Of a stretch of DNA of 41,204 nt, positions 5,555-16,000 are shown piece after piece. Under the pieces are notes generated by a model. The model was not told the DNA's origin and ran no database searches. It worked only from the letters and a program-made list of their open reading frames with translations. Every line of letters begins with the position of its first letter. Position 1 is the first letter of the stretch. Origin of the DNA: a virus; IMG/VR virus record IMGVR_UViG_3300030012_001842, positions 1-41,204 of that record; one strand, given 5' to 3'. Both the position numbers and the translations under genes were made by a program.

Positions 5555-6598
5555 TTAAAATATTAAATAGTTAAAACCAAATTTTACTTCGTATATTTCT
5601 TTACCCCAATATCTCATGTGTATACCTTCTACAAATAAACCTAAGCTTTTAGTTATCTTAGTTCCAAATATAATGCCAGCGTCCCACTCTGCCATACTGT
5701 CTTTATATTCATATGAGTAATCATCTAACCCATAATGATATGGTAAAAAATTATACCATGTGTGTAGCCAAAATTTAGGCGTGTACTTATAGTAAGCAAC
5801 TCCTAATACTGCACTAAGTTCTTTTTGTAAACCTAATTTCTCAAGTTCACGTTCATTATATCTTGCAACCGCGTTACCGAAGTAGTGGTTGAAGAACTCA
5901 TCATTAGAGGTAGCTACCAATACTGAGTCTCCACCACTAACATCGTACCAGTTTTGGTCTATATAAAAGCCTTGATTCCAAGGTTGAGGCACGTAACCAA
6001 AGTCTTCTGCTAAATCTTGAAATGTACTTTCGCCTGGTACCCAAAAATCTTCTATAGGATTTACTCCATATACTGGGTGTATTCTAAATACAGTTCCAAT
6101 AGTAAAATCCCAATTACCTTTATTAAATCTTATTCTATAATCTAATGATGAATATCTTAAATTTACCCTTTCATTATCTGTATACTGCGCTTTAGCAACG
6201 AACCAATCACCGAGGTAACGTAGCCAAAAATTTTGCTCAGTAAACTTTTCACTACGATTACGTATAAAAGAATAATTAAACAAATACTCCCAGCCATTAG
6301 CATTACCAATAGTAACATTGTCTGCAGTATTTCTTTCGGTTCCAGTATACCATGTTTGTCTTTTCGTCTCATAATCAAATCTAGCTATTTTACGTAACCC
6401 TAACGTTAAATTGTAATCGTACGCATTAATTTCAGTTATATCTTCATAACCTTTATTTACAGCTCTATAATCTTCTCTTTCAACAAACGATGTATTCATT
6501 GACATCGATGTGTAAAAAGTAGAATATTTAAAGAAGTCTTTTATCTGTGCTGTACTTATAGTACTAACTAACAGAAATAATATTAATAAATGTTTCAT
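5555..6598 (-). CDS. Putative outer-membrane beta-barrel protein
   Basis: 347 residues with a signal peptide (KHLLILFLLVSTISTAQ). The mature part consists of alternating amphipathic strands rich in Tyr, Trp and Phe (NLTLGLRKIARFDYETKRQTW, FWLRYLGDWFVAKAQYTD, LRYSSLDYRIRF, WDFTIGTVFRI) separated by polar loops. It ends with a strand finishing in phenylalanine (VKFGFNYLIF), the classical barrel-assembly signature. Phage-encoded outer-membrane proteins are uncommon; receptor masking, superinfection exclusion or a permeability change at lysis are possible. Capture from a flavobacterial host is plausible but cannot be shown here. The gene lies between the putative endolysin and a tagged protein. 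Confidence 0.75.
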   Translation of the reverse strand: MKHLLILFLLVSTISTAQIKDFFKYSTFYTSMSMNTSFVEREDYRAVNKGYEDITEINAYDYNLTLGLRKIARFDYETKRQTWYTGTERNTADNVTIGNANGWEYLFNYSFIRNRSEKFTEQNFWLRYLGDWFVAKAQYTDNERVNLRYSSLDYRIRFNKGNWDFTIGTVFRIHPVYGVNPIEDFWVPGESTFQDLAEDFGYVPQPWNQGFYIDQNWYDVSGGDSVLVATSNDEFFNHYFGNAVARYNERELEKLGLQKELSAVLGVAYYKYTPKFWLHTWYNFLPYHYGLDDYSYEYKDSMAEWDAGIIFGTKITKSLGLFVEGIHMRYWGKEIYEVKFGFNYLIF

Positions 6599-6599
6599 T

Positions 6600-7208
6600 T
6601 TATAAATCTAAATCTTTACTATCTAATAATGTATAAGTAAAGCTATTGCTCCACTTATCTCTAGCAACTCTACATATATCCATAAACTCATGCCAATCAT
6701 CATTAGCTGCTATTACTTGACATCCAGCTGACCACTTGTCTACTTGTTTAGATTTTTTACCACCCCATTTAGTAGCTCGATGTATATTAATTCCAAATAA
6801 ACCCGTTTGTGTATTATCGTCACTCAAGTCAAACTTGTCATCTTTATTAGCATCACGGTATACTGTAACAGGACGACATTGCCCTAACGCTTCGTATCTA
6901 CCTTGATGTAATCTAATTTTATGAGAACCGGGATATTGCCCTTCTTTCAAGACGGCCACACCTTCCTTTCTCATTATATTCTCCACCCAATACCTACCGG
7001 GATCAGTTGTACAATCATAACAATAAAATTCCCATTGATCATCACATTTAAATGATAATGTAATTTTATCGTCAAACTTATTTGTTACTTCGTTACCTGT
7101 GTCTGAGTTTCTTACACCAACTATGTTAATATTATAGTCACCTGTTTCAAACCATTTGTAACCTTTTTGCTTTACAGCTTTTTCTATTATGTCTTTTGTT
7201 AAATTCAT
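6600..7208 (-). CDS. Putative endolysin with an L,D-transpeptidase (YkuD)-like catalytic motif
   Basis: 202 residues, no signal peptide. Near residues 138-166 the sequence reads GLFGINIHRATKWGG...VDKWSAGCQVIA, with H143, S160 and C163 in the order H-x(16)-S-x-G-C. This resembles the HxxxS-x-GC active site of YkuD-type L,D-transpeptidases and related cysteine amidase or peptidase lysins. Upstream, TTDPGRYWVEN and LKEGQYPGSHKIRLHQGRYEAL resemble the beta framework of the same family. The probable job is cleavage of peptidoglycan cross-links or stem peptides at lysis. Three Cys in the N-terminal half (C54, C63, C66) are unexplained. Alternative: a virion-associated wall hydrolase. Confidence 0.65.
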   Translation of the reverse strand: MNLTKDIIEKAVKQKGYKWFETGDYNINIVGVRNSDTGNEVTNKFDDKITLSFKCDDQWEFYCYDCTTDPGRYWVENIMRKEGVAVLKEGQYPGSHKIRLHQGRYEALGQCRPVTVYRDANKDDKFDLSDDNTQTGLFGINIHRATKWGGKKSKQVDKWSAGCQVIAANDDWHEFMDICRVARDKWSNSFTYTLLDSKDLDL

Positions 7209-7217
7209 TATTTATTA

Positions 7218-7514
7218 TTATTTAATTACTATATCACAACTAGAAGATCCAGTTGTTTTTAATCTTAAACTAAACACAGTGTTATCAAATGATATATTAT
7301 CAGTTAAAACTAAAGACGTTTTAGCTGGTATATCTATTTTGTTATACAAAACGTAGGTTGTTGAGCCATCAAATAAGTTTAATGATGTTGTCTGTGTAGC
7401 GGAATCATGAGTATTAGATATAAGTATTTTACTAATACCACCACTTCTACCACTATTTTTTTGTATTAATACAACGTTGTCTTGATCTCCTGAAAAACTT
7501 TTATATATTGCCAT
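7218..7514 (-). CDS. Small beta-rich virion-associated protein
   Basis: 98 residues with no signal peptide or membrane segment. The sequence alternates strand-like segments (NVVLIQKNS, ISKILISNTHDS, TSLNLFDGSTTYVLYN, TSLVLTDNISFDNTVFSLRL, SCDIVIK), which suggests a compact beta-sandwich such as a decoration or fibre-accessory protein. Its neighbours, a coiled-coil/beta protein and the tail fibre, support a structural role. The start overlaps nothing upstream except a one-base TAATG junction. No family is recognised. Confidence 0.65.
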   Translation of the reverse strand: MAIYKSFSGDQDNVVLIQKNSGRSGGISKILISNTHDSATQTTSLNLFDGSTTYVLYNKIDIPAKTSLVLTDNISFDNTVFSLRLKTTGSSSCDIVIK

Positions 7515-7888
7515 TATATTAAATTTAATGTTGTTCTTTTAGTTGTTACCTTACTATTAGAAGGATCAGTGTATACTACAGTCATTACTATACTGTGAGT
7601 TGTTTTACCTTTTACTGTAGTAAAAACCATATCACCGAATGATACTACTGTATTAGCGCCAGTTGCTATAGGTGTTTTAGCTTTATTAACGGCTATCTCT
7701 GTTCTAAGATAATCTAGCTCTTCTTGTAATAATCCTATTTGATAAACTAAAGCTGTTAAAGCAGGTTCTTTAGAAGGTATATCACATATTTTAGAAAGAT
7801 AACCATTATCAAACTCATCTTTTAAAGCGTCTTTATCTGAGCCTGTTTTGCTGTGTATTGTTGTATATTTTTTATTTGATAATGCCAT
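7514..7888 (-). CDS. Small coiled-coil and beta protein next to the tail fibre
   Basis: 124 residues. Residues about 43-68 (LTALVYQIGLLQEELDYLRTEI) have a heptad pattern suitable for a trimeric or dimeric coiled coil. The C-terminal half (TVVSFGDMVFTTVKGKTTHS, IVMTVVYTDPS, TTKRTTLNLI) is beta-rich. This two-part design is common in fibre accessory or needle-like proteins. The stop overlaps the next start by one base. No family is recognised, so the role is inferred from composition and position. Confidence 0.65.
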   Translation of the reverse strand: MALSNKKYTTIHSKTGSDKDALKDEFDNGYLSKICDIPSKEPALTALVYQIGLLQEELDYLRTEIAVNKAKTPIATGANTVVSFGDMVFTTVKGKTTHSIVMTVVYTDPSNSKVTTKRTTLNLI

Positions 7889-7892
7889 AATA

Positions 7893-9782
7893 TTAAGTTG
7901 TTAAATCAAACACTAATTCTATTGTTATATTTTGACCGCCATCTGGATCATCAGTTGGGTCTATTCTAACAGCCATTGTATCACCTTTAGAATAAGCGTT
8001 TGATACAGAGGTAAAATCAAATTCTATTGCATCTGCGGCATCTACAACTTGAGTTACGGTGCCTAACTCTGTTGTTACTAGTGCTCCTGAAGCTCCTTTA
8101 AATAATGTTAGTTTTGTAGAACCCATATCCGTTTCAGTTCTTAACATCATTTTTTTTACAAAACCATCATAAGGCCAAGTGAAGTTTACATACTCTGGAG
8201 AAAACGTCGCTGTGTTTTGTTCGCTAATACTGCCATTTAAAGGTATATATCTTGAAAATGGAAAATTCAAAAAGAATCCAGCATTTAAAAAATGATGATG
8301 TACATTTTTTGTTTGTATTTCGTTACCTTCTATTGTCACGGTACCAGCAGCAGATCTAGCTATTGTAGTATCTGATGCGTGGCCTAATTCTATATTATTT
8401 GTAGTTGTAACAACTCCACTACCACTTATAGAAAATTTTTCAGTAGGAGCATTAACATTGCTATCACTACCACCTCCACCTGCGTCGCCCCAAAATTTAA
8501 AACTACCACTAGCATTATTACCTGTACTAGCGCCTGCCACGATAATTACGTCACCTCCTTGCTTGTCAGTACCATTAGCATGTGCACCCTCAATATATGC
8601 TGCCGCTTGGTCTGTAGCGCCAGACGCGGCATTAAATTTAATCATGCTAGGTATAGCAGTTGTAAATACAGAAAACCCATCTAAAAGAATATTAGATCCA
8701 ACAGCGTTAGTTATAGCAGAAGGGTGACCTGAACTATAAGTACCTCCTAAAGAAACTTTACCACCATTGATCACATCGCTAACAGTTAATTTATTTAAAC
8801 TATAATTTAAAGTAGATTCTGATGTCACTGTTCCATCACCATCATCTGTTATTAAAGCATTTGCGGTACCGCCTAAAAAACCAGTCATGGTAGTTATGTT
8901 TGGCTGTGTTGCCTGTGTTGTAGCTGTATCAGGAGCTAACCCAGTTATAGTAGCGACAGTACCAGCTTGCCCTGTTGTATTTTGATTTAAAGTTGGTATG
9001 TTAGTACTATGTATAGTGCCAGCGCTAGCGCTAGCCCAATCTACATGCTCAGCTGCTACAAAGTTTGCTAACGAATCGTGATCAATAGTGCCTTGAGTTG
9101 CAACTTGTATTACTCCACTATTATTTGCAAAAGCGGTACTACCCATAGTTAATGTGCCGGCTATTGTTGTTGTTGAAGCCGCTCCGGCTCCTATTGTTAC
9201 GTCTACTTCACCATCAGCATTTGTATCGCCTTCTATTTTTAAGCCTTCTGTTAAAGTTCCATCAAATTCAGCAACTTGAAAAGATAATCTACCAGCTTCT
9301 TGGCCAGCTGTAGCATCTGAAATTTCACTATCAATTACACTATAAATTTGTTGGTTACCTGCTTCGTCATCGCCTTTAAAAGCAATAGTACCTAGTGTGT
9401 CGTCGTCAGCCCCATCTGCTGATTTTACAAACTCAATGCCAGGTCCAGCGGCTCCAGTATCAGTATTAGTTAAAGTAAAGAAAGGCATGGTACCGGCACT
9501 CGTTGAAGAAATATCTAGTATACTAAAACCACCGATTGTATTGTATGTAAATGTAGCTTCAGCGTTTAAATCTGTACCTCCTAAAGAAGTTACAATTCTA
9601 TTATCTGCAGCATTTGCTATAGTAAGCTCACCTGCTTCAGTGTCAGCTTTTACTATTTTGTTATTTGCGTCTAGGCCAAGGTTACCTCCACTAGCTATTG
9701 TGCCAGTGGAGATATCTTCTAAGTATACGTCGTTACGAAACCTAGCTATAAAATCAAATATATGTTGACCTATAAACTTCAT
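7893..9782 (-). CDS. Putative tail fibre protein
   Basis: 629 residues. The N-terminus MKFIGQHIFDFIARFRNDVY is familiar as the opening of fibre-like proteins of uncultivated marine phages. A long Thr/Ala/Gly/Asp-rich shaft of short strands and turns follows (ITGLAPDTATTQATQPNIT, FLGGTANALITDDGDGTVTS). The C-terminal part, after KNVHHHFLNAGFFLNFPFSR, is a probable beta jelly-roll tip (YIPLNGSISEQNTATFSPEY to IELVFDLTT). The N-terminal piece presumably attaches to the virion and the tip contacts the host. No chaperone or peptidase domain is visible. It starts two bases after the stop of a 59-codon gene. Confidence 0.75.
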   Translation of the reverse strand: MKFIGQHIFDFIARFRNDVYLEDISTGTIASGGNLGLDANNKIVKADTEAGELTIANAADNRIVTSLGGTDLNAEATFTYNTIGGFSILDISSTSAGTMPFFTLTNTDTGAAGPGIEFVKSADGADDDTLGTIAFKGDDEAGNQQIYSVIDSEISDATAGQEAGRLSFQVAEFDGTLTEGLKIEGDTNADGEVDVTIGAGAASTTTIAGTLTMGSTAFANNSGVIQVATQGTIDHDSLANFVAAEHVDWASASAGTIHSTNIPTLNQNTTGQAGTVATITGLAPDTATTQATQPNITTMTGFLGGTANALITDDGDGTVTSESTLNYSLNKLTVSDVINGGKVSLGGTYSSGHPSAITNAVGSNILLDGFSVFTTAIPSMIKFNAASGATDQAAAYIEGAHANGTDKQGGDVIIVAGASTGNNASGSFKFWGDAGGGGSDSNVNAPTEKFSISGSGVVTTTNNIELGHASDTTIARSAAGTVTIEGNEIQTKNVHHHFLNAGFFLNFPFSRYIPLNGSISEQNTATFSPEYVNFTWPYDGFVKKMMLRTETDMGSTKLTLFKGASGALVTTELGTVTQVVDAADAIEFDFTSVSNAYSKGDTMAVRIDPTDDPDGGQNITIELVFDLTT

Positions 9783-9784
9783 TA

Positions 9785-9964
9785 TTATATTTCAAAACCA
9801 AAGTTTAAAATCATAAATCTAAATCTAGGACACGTGCCTTTATTATCACACTTTGCACAAGGGCAAAACATAATTTCAAACATAGTCCACGTTCCTAGTC
9901 TAAATGTTAATTCATAAATTTCTTTTTTATTACCTGCTCTCCAGGAATTTATCCAATTTACCAT
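9785..9964 (-). CDS. Small Cys4 protein, 59 aa
   Basis: An open frame from the ATG at 9964 to the TAA at 9785 encodes 59 residues starting MVNWINSWRAGNKKEI. Four cysteines, C34-x-C36-x2-C39-x5-C45 in FCPCAKCDNKGTCP, could form a zinc knuckle. A beta-like tail ends in GFEI. The stop is two bases from the start of the fibre gene (TAATAATG), which matches the spacing used elsewhere, and the frame fills the otherwise empty gap between the fibre gene and the giant gene. No family is recognised. A promoter-like TATAGT lies 17 bases upstream of the ATG. Confidence 0.65.
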   Translation of the reverse strand: MVNWINSWRAGNKKEIYELTFRLGTWTMFEIMFCPCAKCDNKGTCPRFRFMILNFGFEI

Positions 9965-9980
9965 ATTTTTAATTTTTGAT

Positions 9981-9999
9981 TACTATAGTATTATTACAT
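9981..9999 (-). promoter_or_regulatory. Weak third copy of the candidate phage promoter motif
   Basis: On the minus strand this reads ATGTAATAATACTATAGTA, in the gap after the giant gene. It resembles the motif ATGTAACTATATA before the genes starting at 22668 and 32773, with an insertion, and its TATAGT ends 17 bases from the ATG at 9964. The match is partial. Confidence 0.3.
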
Positions 10000-10001
10000 G
10001 T

Positions 10002-13000
10002 TTATTGGTGAGCATAACATTTTTTATTCTCGTTCTCTGTCTTGTTCTTACATCTTTGGCCATTAGATTTAGTTGCTGTACATCTGTATTCTTTTTTACC
10101 GTCACCATCAGTATCGCTACCTTCTTTAAATTCCCTATGATAAACACACAAGAATTTTTTCTTTTTAGTATCACCTCTCATATTACATCTTTGACCATTA
10201 GATCTAATACCAGAACATCTTAATGTTTTTATACCTTCATCTTTCTTTCTCTTTTCTTCTTTTTTCTTTTCCTCTTGTTTGATTTTTTCTTTTTCTATTT
10301 TCTTTTGTTTCTTTTCTTCCTCTTTCTTTTCTTTCTTTTCTATTTTAACTTCTTCTTTTGCTTCTTCTACTTCTTCATCTTTTATACCGATATCCCATTT
10401 GTTCCAACCTGCTATTAAAGCCGCTCGTTGCCATAGCTCATGTTGTCCCGTTATAGCTTCTTCTAAGTTATTAGCTTTGTTTAATAATCTATTTAGTGGG
10501 ATATTTGTTAAACCTTCTATAACTCCAGTTGCTGCTTGCAATTTAGGATTTTCTAATCTAAATTTTAATTTATCACTAATATCTCTACCATACTCTTTAG
10601 AGCTGTAAGCGTTTGCTACTTTTCTAACTTTACTACCTATTGGTGGAGACAAATTAATAGCCTCACGTGCTATATTCCATTTAGCCTCTCTACCAAAACC
10701 TTTACCTTCTTGAGCTAATTCAGATTCTTTTTGCCACGCTAGAGCTGTGTTTTTTAAAGCAGATATTAAGGCACCATGTATTCCAAGTCCTCGTAAAAAT
10801 GAGTCTAACGCTCCATTTAAAGCTCTTGTAGTTTTTTCTTCAATTAAAGGTTCGTCGTCGCTACCACCAAATACTAAAAATGCTAAAGCTGATTGTAAGC
10901 TAGCAAATACTACGTTTTGTACAGCACCGTAATATATTATTTTAGATATATTAGTTTTAGTATCACCTCTACGATTAACTAAATCAGATAGTGCCTTTTT
11001 AGTTAATCTACCATATTGCATTGTTACGTTTTGAAAAGCTAATACTAATCTACCTAATACACTAGCTTGCTGTTTAGAAACTAAATCTTCTCTTGATGAC
11101 TGCTGTGTTTCTTCTGCTATTTCTTGAAAGTCTAACATTGCTTGATCGTTAGCTTGTTTAGCAGACATACCTTCTTTAATATATTTATTATATCTGTTTC
11201 TATAAAAACTAGCACCACCAAAAGCAATAGCTGTACTATCTGCTATTTGTGTAGGTAAAAATCCTTTTTCTAATAAAAAGTTAAGTACAGCTTCATATGA
11301 ATTACCATTTTCTTTAAATGACTTAGTTAATTCAGAAGCAGAAACATCTGTTTGTAAACCTCTTCTTCTTTGTTTTAATTGATCAGAATTAAATAACATT
11401 ACAAAGTCTTTCCAAAACTGTGGTTGATTAGCAAATGCAGCAGTTGCTTTAAATATATTATTATCACTAAAGTTTACAAAGTTTACAGCTGACAAAGTTT
11501 GAAGTAGCGCAGATCTAGTGTTAAAGAACATAATAGAACCAACAGCTCCGTTAATCCAGTTAACCATCATATTTACTTCTCTGTCTTTACTTACAACTCT
11601 ATTACCACCGTTTTCCATACGGTATAATATATTATTCAACGCTTCTATAAATCTTGTTCCATATACAGCTTCTATTTTATTTAAATTTTCTTGACTAAAT
11701 ATTACATCTTTATTTTCTATCCACTCTGATAAAAATTCTTGCCTACCAACTTTATTAACGACTCTTATTAGATCGCCACCAATACTACTAACAGACCAGT
11801 TTTGCCCAGGCGCTATATAACCATCTTTTCTTTTCGTTATAGTAGACAACGTATTTGCAAAAGTCATTAAGTCTTTATTGTTTTTTACGTGATTAACTAA
11901 AGTTGTTTTTAAGCTTTCAGATATACCAGGTATATCAAAACCATGCTTATCCCATAAATAAACTCTAATAGCAGAATCATTAGTAAAGTTTGTTCCAGGT
12001 ACTTTATTGTTTATAGACTTAGAAACTTCGGGCATCGCCTTCTTTAAATTAAGATAATCGTTGCTCATGTTTTGTTTATATGTGTTCCAAGCTCTAATAC
12101 CTTTAGCGAAAGGTTTTAGCAACGCTTCTTCCATAAACTTCATGTCTTTATTACCTTGCTTACCTTTACCTAAAAAGTAATACAATAAACCTTTAAAATC
12201 TTCAGCTGATGGTGGTATATATATAGAAAATCTACCTATATCTTTACCAAGCTTTTTAGCCTCAGCTTCAGAAAATATTTTATCAGCAGCAATACCTTTT
12301 TTACGTTCAATCATTTCATTAAAACTAGTATTCATTGCTTTACTAAATTTTACTTTAGCTTGAACCACATCTGATTTAACATCTAGTTGATTTAAAACAT
12401 CTCTAACGGCTTCAACGTTTTGTAAAGCATCATCGGCAAAATACATATCATTGTAACCTTCAGCAAACTTTTGTATAAACCACTCAGCTTTAGCCTCAGC
12501 TGTACTATTACCTAAACCTGTAATATTTCTTAATGGTATATCTAAACCTTGTGATTTTAAAAACTGTTGTATAGGGCCAGCTGAAGCAGCAGGTCTAGCA
12601 GTTAAAACAAATATATCTTTCGCCCCAAACTTCTTAGATCTTTCTTTTGCTTTATCTAATAACGGGCCTGGCGTACCATCAACAACATCGTTGAACTCTG
12701 AAAAGTCAAATGTTCCTCCTTGTTCTAATATTTCAGCTCCTTGCTCTGCAAACTCAGCGGCGTCTAATCTACGTTTTTCATAACTAGAAACAAAGTCATC
12801 CATTTGTTTTACTAAATTATCTGGCATAGGGCTTTGCTGTGTTAAGTTATCAGTGTTAACTTCCATGAACCTATTACCAAACATGTCTTTAAATGAAGAT
12901 TTATTGTTTTGTACCGCTTCATGATTACGTCTAACTATAACATCAAGCAACGATCTTTCTTTTCTAGCTCTATTACGCTCTAAGGCCACATCTAATGAAG

Positions 13001-16000
13001 TATCTACGAATAACATACTAACATCATACCCTTTGCCAATAAATTCATCTACGAGCTTCTGCATTGTTTTTACAGAACCTCCAGTACCATCGACAACAAC
13101 TCCATTAGCGTTACCTTGATACTTCATCATTTTATTTCTAGCTATTTTTCTAGCTTGAGCTCCTAACTTACCTAAAGTACTTCTTTGTTCTTTTGTTAAG
13201 TCTCTCATATCTGCAGGTAAACCTGAGTTTTTCTTTAACCACTCTAACGATATATCTGAGTTCACTATTTTAAAACCCATACCTTCTAAACCTAATTTAC
13301 TAATTACGTTACCCTTACCACTACCGGCACCACCAGCTAAAAACACAACCTTACGTTTTGGTTTAGGCGTGCCTTCGGGGTTAGGTATTGTAGCTCTAAC
13401 TCCAGATTTAGTAAAACCTAAAGTATCATCAAAATCAAAAACAGATAATCCTTGTGTCTCTCCAGTTTTGCTAAATAAAACTTGGTTATCAAACGCATCA
13501 TTTAAATTTTGTTTTGATTGTGTTTCAATAGCTGGTTTAGATAATCTAAAGCTACCGTCAGCATTAATATTAAAATCTTCTGCTAAAGTTGTTCCAGTTT
13601 GTAAGTTAATAAAATTATTAGGATTCATACCACCTTCAATAGCCGCTACATATTGATTAAAATATCTTTCCCACCAGTTGTTTTCAAAAACGTTCCACGG
13701 AGCCTCAACAAACTTACCATTAACCTTCCGCACGGCCATAAGGTTATTTAATTTAGTTGCAATTAACTTGTCATCGTCAGTTTTTTTCATAGCAATTAAT
13801 TTGTAATTTTTCTTAACTGCTTCTAAAAATTCAGCAAACTGTTTAGGGCTTTTTATATTACCAGCCGCGTGCATTAATAATCTATAAGATGTAGCATTTT
13901 GTAAAGCGTGCTCAAATAAATAATCGCCTTTGTGAGATATATCAAAATACTCAAGTGCGGCCCCTATTCTATGTGGATGACTCCCTTCGCTTTGAGAGCC
14001 TTTTAACCAATGTAATAATGGCGATACTAAAGTAATATCATCTTGCACCATTTTATGTATTGCTACCCACATTTTAGTAAAATTATCTACGTTTCTTTTG
14101 TTTAGTCTAGATATTTCTTGCCTAGATATCTTTTTGCCTTTAGCTAATAAATTTCTTAAAGATTCAGTACTATATTTATTTCTAGCAAATCGCTCGTCTT
14201 TCCCAAACTTAATTTTTTTATCTAGTTGAGCTTTAGCGTATTTTCTAGTTTGATGACCTAAATTATTATTTCTACCAGATATAGTTGAAGATGTTATAGC
14301 TACATTTTTAGTTATAAACCCAGGGCCTATCATGGTATCAAAGTTTTTTATTATAGTAACCATGTCCTTGACAAAACGATCTACGTTGTCCATGGTTATT
14401 TTAGGATGTTTTTGTCCTAAGTTTTCAGCTGTTAAAACATCTCCATTATCTTTACTAAACATCACATCTAACTGACCTGGAACTATAGCAGAACCTGGTC
14501 TACTAATACCTATATTAGCTGCTTGTAAGTCTTGTATTTCTCTAGCGGCTTGATTAAAAGCAAACACAGAAGTTTGAACAACTGTTCCTTTTAATATTGG
14601 GTCAAATTTTCTAGTATGCTCTGTTAAAGAAAAATCAGGGTTAATACCAAACTCAGCCTTGATTTGATCGTCAGTCATGTTATCTACATTAAGAACTTGG
14701 CCTTTTATATTAGGTACTCTTATTCCAGGATTAGCATATAATCCTTTTAATATAGCTCTATTTATACCAAGAGATTTTTTAGATACATTGTTATATTGCA
14801 AAGCTGGAAATATTGATTTAACAAAATCTTTAACGCCAACCTCTTGCATACGTTCAGATATTTTTCTTCTAATACCATTTGAGTCATTGACCGTAAGCGT
14901 TTGTGCAGCTGCTAATATAGATCTAGGATCTACAGAGTATTCATTGGCCGCTACAGCTTTTAAAACAGAATACGCCACACCGTTTGGTTTAACTTGATTT
15001 TTTGTTTGTGATCCAGTAAAAGGCTCTTGAGACATTATATCTTTTTTAACATCTTCATATAATTTACCTTCAACGTCATAGTTAGTTTTGTTTACGGTTT
15101 TGGCTATAATATCATTTGTCTTTTGCTTAAAATTAACTTGGTCTCTAACAAATTTTAATTTAGGCGCTGTTTCTGGCACTCCTTTGTTAAAATTTATTTG
15201 TTGTTGTAATATAGGTTGGTTTTCAAAATCTTCAAGTCTTTTATCCTTAACATCAGCTATTGGTCTATCTATTAAGCCTTCAGAAGTTTGCATTTGCAAA
15301 CCTACTGTACCTGGTCCACCTTCTTGTTCAGCTTTGTCTATTGCTTCGTTTTTTATTTGATTATATCTAACTTTAAGTAATGGGCTAGCATATTTTACAA
15401 AGTCAGGGTTTATACCTGGATCCCAAGTATTTGCTAACGTAGCTAATTCTGTAGCAAAGCCACTAACAAAATGTTTTCTTTTTACTTTTTTCTTTTCTTC
15501 TAATGTTAAACCTGACTTAACTTTATCTGCCACGTTAGCTCTTTGAACAACAAGATTTAAATTATTTTTAATTAACTCTTTTTTTAAGTCTTGATTTTCA
15601 GGTAAATTCCAAACTTGCTTTATTGTTATACTTGGATCTGCTTGTCTATATGTTTGAAATAAATCATTTAATGTATTATAAATATCAGCGTTTACATCAG
15701 GGTCACTTTCTTTAGCTAGATCTTCTATTGCTTTAGAGAAGTTAACAGATACACCTTCTTCTTTAGCTTTTTCTTTTATTAAATCAACATAAACTTTTAT
15801 CAAGTTATTACTAACACCTTTACTCTTTAAAGCTTTCTTAATTTTTCTTACTTCACCTCTAACATGTTTACTTTCTTGTTGCTCTAAGTTTTCTACAATT
15901 TGTGCTATTTCTCCACCAACTACTATACCTTGATCTATTTTGTTTATTAAGTTATCTGAAAATTTACCTTCTTTTATACTAGTATTAAATTCTTTAATAA

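Noticed and set aside
6163-6378. Minus-strand frame of 71 residues inside the outer-membrane barrel gene
   Set aside because: It is a frame-shifted shadow of the barrel gene, with no matching junction or start context.
8458-9768. Plus-strand open frames opposite the tail fibre gene
   Set aside because: They mirror the Ala/Thr/Ser-rich fibre codons, have no initiation context and run against the operon.
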